A DNA stretch of 23,856 nt from Acidobacterium sp. GTDB taxonomy: Bacteria > Acidobacteriota > Terriglobia > Terriglobales > Acidobacteriaceae. Positions 1 to 7,813 of this stretch are shown here, piece by piece. The stretch is taken from positions 1-23,856 of the forward strand of contig PMAM01000236.1 of the NCBI GenBank assembly GCA_003152595.1, given 5' to 3'. The translations under genes and the position numbers were made by a program. The notes below the pieces were generated by a model. The model did no database searches and was not told where the DNA came from. It saw only the letters and a list, made by a program, of their open reading frames with translations. Positions within the stretch are counted from its first letter, which is position 1; every line of letters starts with the position of its first letter.

Positions 1-2392
1 ACGCCAGCGCGCCCATGGCCGAATACAGTTCCACCTGTGACGTCACCATCGTGACCTCGGGCGGCACAATCTTCGTAAAGCTCTGCGGACTCTTCGCAGC
101 AAACGCCGCGAACCCGCGCAACACCTCCGCCTCAGGTTTTTCAGTCCCGTCCGGCCGCACTGCGCCAATCGGAATCTCGTTGTCATTCGCCATATAGGCG
201 TTCACGTTCCAAACCCATTCCAGCGCGCCCGCCCCCTGCGCAAACGCAATCGCAATCTTCCGCTCCAGCTGATCCGCCTCCACTTCAGGACTGAACCGCA
301 GATGATCGTCCAGCGTTAGCCGCCGCTGCTCGCCTGTCTCCTGGATCAGCAGCGGCTTGCCAGGAAACTTTGGCGCCAGGCTCGCCCAAAGGATCGCATC
401 GAAATCCCACCATGTGTGATTCGCCGTGAAATCGATGAGAGGCGAATAGAACGCCGGCGACACCCGCCCCGCCACTCCGCCCTCATCCTGCCCCACCGTG
501 ATCAGCTGCGTTGATCCGGTCTCGCGGATCAAATCCCGCATCCGCTTCACCCAGCCCGCAAACACATCCTGCGTGAACAGCGTGTAGTCATACACCTTCA
601 GCGGATTGAACCCGCTCCGCACCCCATCGGCCTGAAATGCCCCCGCCTTCGGCAGCGCCATCGGATCCTGCCCCGCCACCTCGGGCGCCGTGGCCATCGG
701 CGCCGCCTGCAGATCACGCCCAATCCCCAGCGAAGGCTCCGCCCAGTCATGCAGCAGCTTTGACTGGTTTCCGGAGTCAGTCGGATACCGCTCCGCAATC
801 CACTTCCGCCACGCCGCGCGCTCAAACGGATCGTCGTCCGGCAGCGTCCGCCACAAATTCTTATTCGCGCTCGGCTCGTTGATCAGATCCCACGCCAGAA
901 ACGGCACGTCGCTGAAGCGCGCCCCCACCGACTCCGCATAGCGCGACTCCGCCTGCAACGCCACTGGATCGAGGTACCCATTCACCCCGCCAAACTCATC
1001 CGGATAAAACGCGAACAGATTGAACTGGACGGGGAGATTGTTATGTCGCGCGCACATCAGGAAGGCCTCGATCGTCCGCAGCCCGTCCTCGCTCATCTGC
1101 CCATTCGGCGCCAGCAGCTGCTTCCACGTCGTCCACAGCCCGGTCCGGATCATGTTCAGCCCCGCGCCGCGAATCTGCGCCATGTCCTGGTCCCACACGT
1201 ACGCATTCGGCTGGATCAGATACATCCGCGACACATCGCCCGACATATACGTCGTCCCCACCACCGGCAGCGGCTTCCCATTCAGTTCGAAATAATCCGA
1301 ACCCGCCGTCAACTTCGGACCCGACAGCAAATACTGCCAGTCCCGCATCCAGTAGCCCGACCGGTAGACGCGCACCGGCCTGCCATCGCGGATCAGCGTC
1401 GCCTCCACCGTATGAAACCCGCGCCCTCCCTCCGCGCTCGCCGGCAGCGTCAGCCGATGCGCCCCCGGAAACGCTGCGGTCTGGTCGTACAGAACCTTCC
1501 CGTCCTCATCCGTCACCTTCACGCGCAGTTGATCGCCGTCGGGCTGTTCTCTCATTGGATCCGAGGGCTTGAACCGAAACTCCATCGCATCGCCCGGCAC
1601 AAATAATGGCAGCCGCGGACGAAGCGCAAAGCGGTCATTCTTCCGCAGCGCAATCTCCCCCAGCATCGCCAGCAGCTTCGCATTCTCAAAAAAACCTGAG
1701 GACGGCTCACAAGCCACCAGGATCCATCGCCCACCAACAAAACGGTTCGTATTGTGATCGAGTTCGATCACCGGCGCGGCAAGCTTGTGCCCGTCCCGCT
1801 CGCCCCACACCAGCGTCGTCAGATCCATGTCCTCGTAGCCGGTGTGCCCGCCCGTCGTATCGCTATCCACCACGCTCAGCCGCACCACCGGACTGAACGC
1901 CCGCTTCCACCCAAACGCCGGCAACTGCGGAAACACATCCGAATTCGCCGCGAACTTCACTTCCGAAGAAGACCCCGGCGTCTCCTGGTAGTCGTGAATG
2001 AACAATTCCAGCGACTGCGCCACGCTTGCCGAGCGCAAATGCCACCCACCCACATCCTGATACGCCGCGCGCGTAAAAGGCTTGCCGCCAAGCACAATCA
2101 AATTCCCGCCACGATCCAAATACTTGAGAACTGAATCCCACGAGGCCTCAGGCCAAGCCGATCCATACGGCATCACCAACAAATTTGCAGCCGCCAGAGC
2201 ATCCCCCAAACCCGCCGCGTCCACAAAGGAAGCATCGCCAAACCCCGCCCGCAGGCTACCCTCGTCGGACGCAGGCGAATCCGCCGCAGGAAATCCCGGC
2301 TGCCAGAAAACCACCGTCTTTGCGAAGGAAGTGCTCGAGAAAAATCCGACAAGAAGCAGAAGAAAAACACGAAACACACAGCGAATATCCAT
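1..2392 (-). CDS. Secreted clan GH-A (cellulase-like) glycoside hydrolase, C-terminus beyond window
   Basis: The frame is open on the minus strand from an ATG at 2392 to the left edge, about 797 residues, with no stop, so the 3' end is missing. The start MDIRCVFRVFLLLLVGFFSS followed by TSFA-KT is a typical signal peptide. Residues ~25-130 resemble a class I glutamine-amidotransferase-like fold (LLVMPYGSAWPEA, then YLDRGGNLIVLGGKPF). From ~residue 345 (YFELNGKPLPVVG) a TIM-barrel of clan GH-A type follows: GLNMIRTGLW, then WDLINEPS with the likely acid/base Glu506, and LLIQETGEQ with the likely nucleophile Glu685. The Asn-Glu-Pro motif and the late Glu are what the GH5/GH-A families use for retaining hydrolysis. 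The substrate cannot be read from the sequence; a plant or fungal polysaccharide or oligosaccharide is the natural guess. The gene lies 74 bp downstream of another minus-strand gene. Fold and clan are likely; the exact family is open. Confidence 0.8.
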   Translation of the reverse strand, partial: MDIRCVFRVFLLLLVGFFSSTSFAKTVVFWQPGFPAADSPASDEGSLRAGFGDASFVDAAGLGDALAAANLLVMPYGSAWPEASWDSVLKYLDRGGNLIVLGGKPFTRAAYQDVGGWHLRSASVAQSLELFIHDYQETPGSSSEVKFAANSDVFPQLPAFGWKRAFSPVVRLSVVDSDTTGGHTGYEDMDLTTLVWGERDGHKLAAPVIELDHNTNRFVGGRWILVACEPSSGFFENAKLLAMLGEIALRKNDRFALRPRLPLFVPGDAMEFRFKPSDPMREQPDGDQLRVKVTDEDGKVLYDQTAAFPGAHRLTLPASAEGGRGFHTVEATLIRDGRPVRVYRSGYWMRDWQYLLSGPKLTAGSDYFELNGKPLPVVGTTYMSGDVSRMYLIQPNAYVWDQDMAQIRGAGLNMIRTGLWTTWKQLLAPNGQMSEDGLRTIEAFLMCARHNNLPVQFNLFAFYPDEFGGVNGYLDPVALQAESRYAESVGARFSDVPFLAWDLINEPSANKNLWRTLPDDDPFERAAWRKWIAERYPTDSGNQSKLLHDWAEPSLGIGRDLQAAPMATAPEVAGQDPMALPKAGAFQADGVRSGFNPLKVYDYTLFTQDVFAGWVKRMRDLIRETGSTQLITVGQDEGGVAGRVSPAFYSPLIDFTANHTWWDFDAILWASLAPKFPGKPLLIQETGEQRRLTLDDHLRFSPEVEADQLERKIAIAFAQGAGALEWVWNVNAYMANDNEIPIGAVRPDGTEKPEAEVLRGFAAFAAKSPQSFTKIVPPEVTMVTSQVELYSAMGALA

Positions 2393-2466
2393 GGGTTCAA
2401 ACCAGGATGCGGGATAACATTACCACGCGCCTCAAACCCGAAAATTCGAAACGTGCCGAAGCAGAG

Positions 2467-3528
2467 CTACTGAGGCTTCTCTTCCGGAGGATTCGGCGTC
2501 GGCGTCTGATTCCCCTCCGGCTGCATGCGAGTTCCCGGCGTGGTTGTCGGTTGAGGATTGGTTGTCGGCGGAGGCACGGTCGCCGTCGCGCCCTGCTTGT
2601 CCGGCTTGTCCGGATGCTTCTTCATAAAGTGCTGCGCGATGTCCGGCCAGAACTCCGCAATCTCCGCGCCCACAATTCCCTCATACGTCACGCTCGCGCC
2701 GCGCCCCAGCGACAGCACCACGCCTCGCTGGTCGCTGGGGTAATAGAGGTTCGAAATCGCCCCGCCAATAAAGTTCCCCGCCACGTTGGCATAGTTCGGC
2801 CCCCAGTTTCCCTTATCGCGTTTGCACCACACCGTCGTCAACGCCGAATAGCCGACCCGCTTGATGAACTTGCCGTGACCCATGCGGTAGTAGCGCGGAT
2901 CCTCGTGCCACCATGAAGTCAAAATCGCATTGCCCCACAAATTCCCATCGAAGGTATCCGCATACGCAGCGCCCCAGTATTTCGCGAACCCTTCCCCGCC
3001 CTCCCCATACGACGGATACTCCTGGCCCAGCAGGCTGATCTCCCCGTCAATCGCGGTGATCGCGAATACATACCAGTCCGTCGAGCTCTTGAAAAACAGC
3101 TGATACTTCTGTTTCGAAGTCAACGGAGCCGCATTCGCATTCGACGTCACATTGAAAAGAGGAACCACGCCCAGCATGCGCTGGTGCTCTTCCGCCTCCA
3201 GCTCCCGTCGGGCCCGCTCCTCGCGCTGCTCTTTCGTCTCCTGCGTGGTCGGCGCAGGCTGAACAGAACTCGACGACCCCGGTTGTTGTGTCTGCTGCTG
3301 CGCCCGTGTCTGCTGGCTCGGCGTTTGCGGCTGCGCTGGCTGCGTCTGGTTCATTGACGGATTGGTTCCCGGCGCCGATCCAGGCTGCTGGGCCTGCGGT
3401 GCATCTGGTAACTCATCCAGCCCCGCCGACTGTCCCCGCGCACAATCCGAAAAGAAGAAGAAACAAGCCGCCGCCAGAACCAGAAGTCCCGGGGCGAAGA
3501 GAGAACAAGGACGCTTGCCTGTTGTCAA
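2467..3528 (-). CDS. Uncharacterised secreted protein with Pro/Gln-rich linkers
   Basis: A 353-residue protein whose function I do not recognise. It starts with TTG at 3528; a GGAG eight bases upstream supports this start, and no in-frame ATG lies just upstream. A hydrophobic stretch (LFAPGLLVLAAACFFFF) works as a signal peptide. Residues ~35-95 are a low-complexity Pro/Gln/Thr linker, followed by a charged Glu/Arg helix, a folded core (~125-305) rich in Tyr, Trp and Gly (for example KYWGAAYADTFDGNLWGNA and WWHEDPRYYRMGHGKF), and a Pro/Thr tail. The aromatic, glycine-rich core suggests an envelope or outer-membrane location, but this is inference. It is divergent from guaD across a 241-bp gap and points toward the glycoside hydrolase gene 74 bp downstream, with which it might be co-transcribed. 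Confidence 0.75.
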   Translation of the reverse strand: MTTGKRPCSLFAPGLLVLAAACFFFFSDCARGQSAGLDELPDAPQAQQPGSAPGTNPSMNQTQPAQPQTPSQQTRAQQQTQQPGSSSSVQPAPTTQETKEQREERARRELEAEEHQRMLGVVPLFNVTSNANAAPLTSKQKYQLFFKSSTDWYVFAITAIDGEISLLGQEYPSYGEGGEGFAKYWGAAYADTFDGNLWGNAILTSWWHEDPRYYRMGHGKFIKRVGYSALTTVWCKRDKGNWGPNYANVAGNFIGGAISNLYYPSDQRGVVLSLGRGASVTYEGIVGAEIAEFWPDIAQHFMKKHPDKPDKQGATATVPPPTTNPQPTTTPGTRMQPEGNQTPTPNPPEEKPQ

Positions 3529-3769
3529 AACAATGGCTCCGGCCCGAAGACATAACGATAACCTGGGGGCAGAAAGTAGGTGATTGCACCTTACAGACGC
3601 CAGCGTGGCCCCTGAAGTTGTGGCCCGCTGCGAAATTCATCTGCCTGAGGTAACCCGGATTCTGTTGATCATAGCGAAGCGCGTCATTCGCGGGCAAGAT
3701 AATTCACTCCCCATACGCGCCTGCTCCGCCAACACCTTGTGCCATACTGGTTTCGTCGCTCCGTCCACA

Positions 3770-4249
3770 ATGCATCCCTCTCCGAACCCTGAGTTCATGC
3801 GCCGAGCCATTGCTCTGGCCATCGAAAATGTCCGCACTGGCCGCGGCGGTCCCTTCGGCGCAGTCATCGTCAAAGGCGGTGCCATCATCGGTGAAGGCTG
3901 CAACACCGTCACCCGCGATAACGATCCCACCGCCCACGCCGAAGTCAGCGCCATCCGCGCCGCCTGCCTTTCCCTCAGCGCCTTCACCCTCAACGGTTCG
4001 GAAATCTATACCAGCTGCGAGCCCTGCCCCATGTGCCTCGCCGCCATCTACTGGGCCCGCCTCGACCGCATCTGGTTCGGCAACACCAGCGCCGACGCAG
4101 CCCGCATCGCCTTCGACGACGCCTTCCTCTATCGCGAAATCGCACTACCCGCCCGCGATCGCTCCATCCCTTCGTCAATGTTCCTTCGCGATCAGGCCTG
4201 GGAATCTTTCCAGCTCTGGCTCGACACGCCAAACAAGACTCCGTATTGA
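3770..4249 (+). CDS. guaD: Guanine deaminase (cytidine-deaminase fold)
   Basis: A 159-residue cytosolic zinc enzyme that most likely converts guanine to xanthine and ammonia in purine salvage and catabolism. The zinc and catalytic motifs are complete: TAHAEVSAIR with His56 (zinc) and Glu58 (proton shuttle), and CEPCPMC with Cys86 and Cys89 (zinc). The whole chain follows the short bacterial GuaD pattern known from Bacillus, including GGPFGAVIVK near the start, CLAAIYWAR after the cysteines, the FDDAFLYREI segment and a Tyr as last residue. The length equals the family's usual ~156 residues. The open frame extends upstream to 3584, but the ATG at 3770 puts the N-terminus where the family begins, so it was chosen. 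No clear Shine-Dalgarno is visible. No other purine genes are nearby. tRNA adenosine deaminase TadA is the alternative, but the C-terminal part fits GuaD better. Confidence 0.88.
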   Translation: MHPSPNPEFMRRAIALAIENVRTGRGGPFGAVIVKGGAIIGEGCNTVTRDNDPTAHAEVSAIRAACLSLSAFTLNGSEIYTSCEPCPMCLAAIYWARLDRIWFGNTSADAARIAFDDAFLYREIALPARDRSIPSSMFLRDQAWESFQLWLDTPNKTPY

Positions 4250-4267
4250 CAGCAGGTGGCAGGGAGC

Positions 4268-4330
4268 AGGTTGCAGGTTACAGCGAACACGAACGCTGCT
4301 CTGTTACCGGTAACCTGTAACCTGTAACCT
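4268..4330. repeat. Hairpin with three GTAACCT heptamers between guaD and the aldo/keto reductase gene
   Basis: Bases 4268-4283 (AGGTTGCAGGTTACAG) pair with 4315-4330 (CTGTAACCTGTAACCT) over 16 positions with one G-T wobble. Inside the loop, 4303-4314 is a perfect palindrome GTTACCGGTAAC. The right side contains three tandem GTAACCT heptamers (4310-4330). No T-run follows, so it is not a standard terminator; it could stabilise the guaD mRNA end or be a small dispersed repeat. Confidence 0.7.
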
Positions 4331-4353
4331 CTGGGGTGCATCCTTAACTTCAT

Positions 4354-5379
4354 ATGGAATACAGATTCCTTGGTCGCTCCGGACTCAAAGTCTCCGTTCT
4401 CAGCTTCGGCGCCGCAACCTTCGGCGGTGGCAACGAATTCTTCAAAGCCTGGGGCTCCACCCAGGCCGACGAAGCCCGCCGCATGGTCGACCTCTGTCTC
4501 GACTCCGGCATCAACCTCTTCGACACCGCTAACGGCTACTCCAACGGACTCGCCGAAGAGATCCTCGGCAAGGCCATCCACGGCAAGCGCGAACAACTCC
4601 TCATCTCCACCAAAGTCTTCTTCCCCATGGCCGAAGGACCCAACGACCTCGGCACCTCGCGCCAGCACATCCTCGCGCAGGTTGATGCCAGCCTCAAACG
4701 TCTTGGCACCGACCGCATCGACATCTACCACATGCACGCCTTCGACGCCTTCACCCCCGTCGAAGAAACCCTCGACACGCTCAACACGCTGGTCCACTCG
4801 GGCAAGGTCCGCTACATCGCCTGCTCCAACTTCTCCGGCTGGCACCTCATGAAGTCCCTCGCCGTCGCCGACCGCTATGGCTGGACGCGCTACGTCGCCC
4901 ACCAGGTCTACTACTCGCTCATCGGTCGCGACTATGAATGGGAGCTGATGCCCCTCGGCATCGACCAGGGCCTCGGCGCACTGGTTTGGAGTCCACTCGG
5001 CTGGGGTCGTCTCACCGGCAAAATCCGTCGCGGCCAGCCGCTGCCCGCAAACAGCCGCCTGCACAAAACCTCCGCGGAAGGTCCTCCGGTAGAAGACGAA
5101 TACCTCTACCGCGTCGTCGATGCCATCGATGAGATCGCCAAAGAGACCGGAAAGTCCGTCCCGCAGATCGCCCTCAACTGGCTCCTCCACCGCCCGACTG
5201 TCTCCAGCATCATCCTCGGCGCCCGCAACGAAGAGCAGCTGAAGCAAAACCTCGCCGCCTTTGGCTGGAACCTCACCCCCGAACAAATTGCCACACTCGA
5301 CCAGGCCAGCGAGACCAGCCTCGCCTACCCGTACTGGCACCAGCGCGGCACCAGCTTCCGCAATCCACCCGCGGTGTAA
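4354..5379 (+). CDS. Aldo/keto reductase
   Basis: A 341-residue cytosolic NAD(P)H-dependent oxidoreductase of the aldo/keto reductase superfamily, which reduces carbonyls on sugars, aldehydes or ketones. The barrel starts with YRFLGRSGLKVSVLSFG. The catalytic tetrad is complete: Asp57 and Tyr62 (FDTANGYSNG), Lys87 (LLISTKV) and His128 (DIYHMHAFD). SNFSGWH near 160 and SSIILGARNEEQL near 275-290 are the usual cofactor-binding segments. The pattern fits the large AKR group related to YajO/Kv-beta-like proteins. The start codon is preceded by the GTAACCT hairpin rather than by a clear ribosome site. The true substrate cannot be read from sequence. No neighbour points to a pathway. Confidence 0.88.
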   Translation: MEYRFLGRSGLKVSVLSFGAATFGGGNEFFKAWGSTQADEARRMVDLCLDSGINLFDTANGYSNGLAEEILGKAIHGKREQLLISTKVFFPMAEGPNDLGTSRQHILAQVDASLKRLGTDRIDIYHMHAFDAFTPVEETLDTLNTLVHSGKVRYIACSNFSGWHLMKSLAVADRYGWTRYVAHQVYYSLIGRDYEWELMPLGIDQGLGALVWSPLGWGRLTGKIRRGQPLPANSRLHKTSAEGPPVEDEYLYRVVDAIDEIAKETGKSVPQIALNWLLHRPTVSSIILGARNEEQLKQNLAAFGWNLTPEQIATLDQASETSLAYPYWHQRGTSFRNPPAV

Positions 5380-5390
5380 CGGCTTACGGT

Positions 5391-5423
5391 TGTCATTCCG
5401 AGCGAAGCCGAGGAACCTGCTGT
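5391..5423. repeat. Dispersed 'GTCATTCCGAGCGAAGC' type repeat, copy 1
   Basis: The gap after the aldo/keto reductase holds TGTCATTCCGAGCGAAGC followed by CGAGGAACCTGCTG. On the minus strand it reads FLGFARND, a peptide that I know from many spurious ORF calls because this repeat is scattered through many genomes. A related copy lies at 13093-13160. It sits in a 118-bp intergenic stretch with no other gene. Confidence 0.55.
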
Positions 5424-5483
5424 TCGTCTCAATCCGCGGCGGAGTCAAACTCGCCGCGTTTTATCCGGGGCCGCTCCTCCGCC

Positions 5484-5489
5484 TATACT
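5484..5489 (+). promoter_or_regulatory. Possible -10 box of the alpha/beta-hydrolase gene
   Basis: TATACT lies only eight bases before the ATG at 5498. If used, transcription would begin at or next to the start codon and give a leaderless mRNA. No good -35 is visible, and no Shine-Dalgarno lies before the ATG, which fits but does not prove this. Confidence 0.3.
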
Positions 5490-5497
5490 GCACGGCA

Positions 5498-7489
5498 ATG
5501 ACTCTTCGCCGCTGCGTAGTCCTCCTGCTCGCCCTGGTCGCCGCCGCCGCTCCCGCCTTCGCCCGCGTCACCCGTATGGAAGTCCGCAGCAGCGTTCGCA
5601 TCGAAGGGCAGGGAATCGCCCCGTACGATAAGATCGACGCCCGTGTGTACTTCGCCGTCCGCCCCGACGACCCGCACAACCGCGGCATTGTCGACCTTGA
5701 TAAAGCGCCACGCAACGCACAGGGCGAAGTCGAATTCTCCGCCGACCTGTTTCTCATGCGACCTTTGCATGGCGCCAACGGCGCGCTGCTGCTGGAAATC
5801 CCCAACCGCGGCGGCAAAGGCCTCTTGCGCATTGTCGATGGCGGCTCCTCGGATCCCAAAAACATTGCCGACCTCGGCGACGCATGGCTCCTGCGCCAGG
5901 GCTACACCATCGCCGCGCTCGGCTGGCAATGGGACGCGCCGGGTCTGCACCTCTATGCACCCGTCGCCACCGATCACGGCCAGCCAATCTCCGGCCTCCT
6001 GCGCGACGACTTCACCCCCGTCGCAAAAAGCACGGACTGGCCCCTCGGCCACATCATCGTCGGCCGCGTCGGCGGCACTGAGTATCCGGTCGCGAATCCG
6101 GATGACCCGCGCAACGTCCTCACCGTCCGCGACACCCCCGACGGCCCGCGCCAAACCATCCCCCGCTCCGACTGGAGCTTTACCGCCCCCTCCGCCACCG
6201 CAATCAACGGAGGCATCCACTTGAGCTCCGGTTTCCAGCCCGGCCGCATCTACGAGCTCGTCTACGTCGTCAAAGATCCCGTCGTTGCCGGGCTCGGCTT
6301 CGCCGCCGTGCGCGACTTCGCCTCCTGGCTCAAATTTGATACTGCCGCTGTTACACATGTGGATCGCGCCTACGCCGCGGGCATCTCTCAGTGCGGCCGC
6401 TTCCTCCGCGACTACCTCTACGAAGGCTTCAATCAGGATGAATCCGGCCGCCTGTCCCTCGATGGCATCCTCGCTCACGTTGGCGGCGCTGGCCGTGGCG
6501 ACTTCAATTACCGCTTTGCCCAGCCGTCGCGCGACGGGCAGCCCATGTCCTCCATCTTCTGGCCCACCGACATCTTCCCCTTCACCGACGAAGACGAGCG
6601 CGACCCTGCCCATCCGTCCAATCCGCCCGCCGGCCTCCTCGACATCGCTAAGGCCCAGCACGACCTTCCGAAGCTCTTCCTCTCTCATACCTCGTACGAA
6701 TACTGGGGCCGCGCCGCCTCGTTGATGACCACCACCGCTGACGGCAAGCAGGACATGCCCATCGACCCGAACGTCCGTGTCTACTTCTTCACCGGACTCC
6801 AGCACTTCTCGGGCCCCTGGCCGCCCGCGCGTGGCGCCGGCGAACTCGCCAGCCAGAACCTCGAGACTCCGCTCCCCATCCGCTGGTTCTGGCGCGCCAT
6901 GATCACGAACATGAACGCCTGGGTCCGCGATGGAGTTGCCCCGCCCCCCAGCAGCTATCCACACATCGCCGACGGCACCCTCGTCCCGCGCGACCAACTG
7001 GCCTTCCCCGAAATCCCCGGCATCCATCCACCGAACAACTACAACGAGGCCTTCCATCTCGACTTCGGCCCCAACTGGCGGCAGACCCGTATCCTCGCGA
7101 TCGAGCCGCCCACGGTCGGCGCGCCGTTCCCCATCCTCCTCCCGCAGGTCAACGCCGATGGCACCGACCGCGCCGGCATCCATCTCCCCGAGATCACGGT
7201 CCCCCTCGCTACCTACACCGGCTGGAATCTCCGCGACCCCACCACCGGCGCGCCCGAAGAGCGCGTCTCTTTCCTCGGCTCCTATATTCCGTTTGCGAAA
7301 ACCGTGGCCGACCGCAAAGCCACCGGCGACCCGCGCCTCTCCATCGAGGAACGCTACTCCCGCGAAGACTACCTCACCCGCTACAACCAAGCCATCGAAG
7401 ACTTGATCCGCCAGCGCTGGATCCTCCCCGAAGACGCAGCGTCCCTGAAAGAAGAAGGTGCAAAAGAGTGGGACTACGCGACAAACTGA
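5498..7489 (+). CDS. Secreted alpha/beta-hydrolase domain protein (Abhydrolase_10 type)
   Basis: A 663-residue protein exported by a signal peptide (MTLRRCVVLLLALVAAAAPA, then FA-RV). The frame is open further upstream, but this ATG gives the signal peptide and is the natural start. The body matches the large alpha/beta-hydrolase domain family PF20091: IPNRGGKGLL near 101, LGWQWDAPG near 141, and the nucleophile elbow GISQCGRF with the probable catalytic Ser297. Later conserved-looking stretches are HVGGAGRGDFNYRFAQPS and YTGWNLRDP. The family is thought to contain esterases or related hydrolases; a natural substrate is not established. It is a monocistronic unit, with the next gene convergent on the other strand. 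Confidence 0.82.
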   Translation: MTLRRCVVLLLALVAAAAPAFARVTRMEVRSSVRIEGQGIAPYDKIDARVYFAVRPDDPHNRGIVDLDKAPRNAQGEVEFSADLFLMRPLHGANGALLLEIPNRGGKGLLRIVDGGSSDPKNIADLGDAWLLRQGYTIAALGWQWDAPGLHLYAPVATDHGQPISGLLRDDFTPVAKSTDWPLGHIIVGRVGGTEYPVANPDDPRNVLTVRDTPDGPRQTIPRSDWSFTAPSATAINGGIHLSSGFQPGRIYELVYVVKDPVVAGLGFAAVRDFASWLKFDTAAVTHVDRAYAAGISQCGRFLRDYLYEGFNQDESGRLSLDGILAHVGGAGRGDFNYRFAQPSRDGQPMSSIFWPTDIFPFTDEDERDPAHPSNPPAGLLDIAKAQHDLPKLFLSHTSYEYWGRAASLMTTTADGKQDMPIDPNVRVYFFTGLQHFSGPWPPARGAGELASQNLETPLPIRWFWRAMITNMNAWVRDGVAPPPSSYPHIADGTLVPRDQLAFPEIPGIHPPNNYNEAFHLDFGPNWRQTRILAIEPPTVGAPFPILLPQVNADGTDRAGIHLPEITVPLATYTGWNLRDPTTGAPEERVSFLGSYIPFAKTVADRKATGDPRLSIEERYSREDYLTRYNQAIEDLIRQRWILPEDAASLKEEGAKEWDYATN

Positions 7490-7813
7490 GCCTTGGAAAG
7501 TGAGCCCTGGAGGGCACAGCTTCACAGCTTGGGAGAAAAACCCCACACCCAAAACTGGCGACGGCCAGGTTCACCCCACAGCAAGAAGCTTCATCCCCCT
7601 TCGCCCGAAGGTCCATCCAAATCGATTCTGAATTCTTCCGAAAGTACTCTCTTGCCCCATTTTGGGAAAACGAATTCCAACTAAGTCCTGGCACTTTTCC
7701 GCCACGCGCTCGGTCGGGCATAGAGATCCCAAAACAAGATGGGCTTTACCCCTCGCGGATTCTTCTCCTTGCGATCACAGAAGAAGTGGCGCGAAGCGCG
7801 TCCGCCTGGACGG
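7490..7813. other. Intergenic gap between convergent genes
   Basis: This 324-bp stretch separates the ends of the hydrolase and M24 peptidase genes. I see a short tandem duplication CACAGCTTCACAGCTT near 7517-7532 and only weak hairpins (CTGGC-GACG-GCCAG near 7555) without T-runs. The short open frames across it have no recognisable protein features. No RNA gene or insertion sequence is evident. Confidence 0.6.

Noticed and set aside
4192..5448. 418-codon minus-strand frame opposite the aldo/keto reductase gene
   Set aside because: Shadow frame; it begins in the dispersed repeat (FLGFARND peptide), a known source of false gene calls.
5483..7552. 689-codon minus-strand frame opposite the alpha/beta-hydrolase gene
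   Set aside because: High C at third codon positions on the plus strand removes stops on the other strand. The plus frame has a signal peptide and a catalytic motif; the minus frame has only Gly/Val/Asp/Glu-rich sequence.
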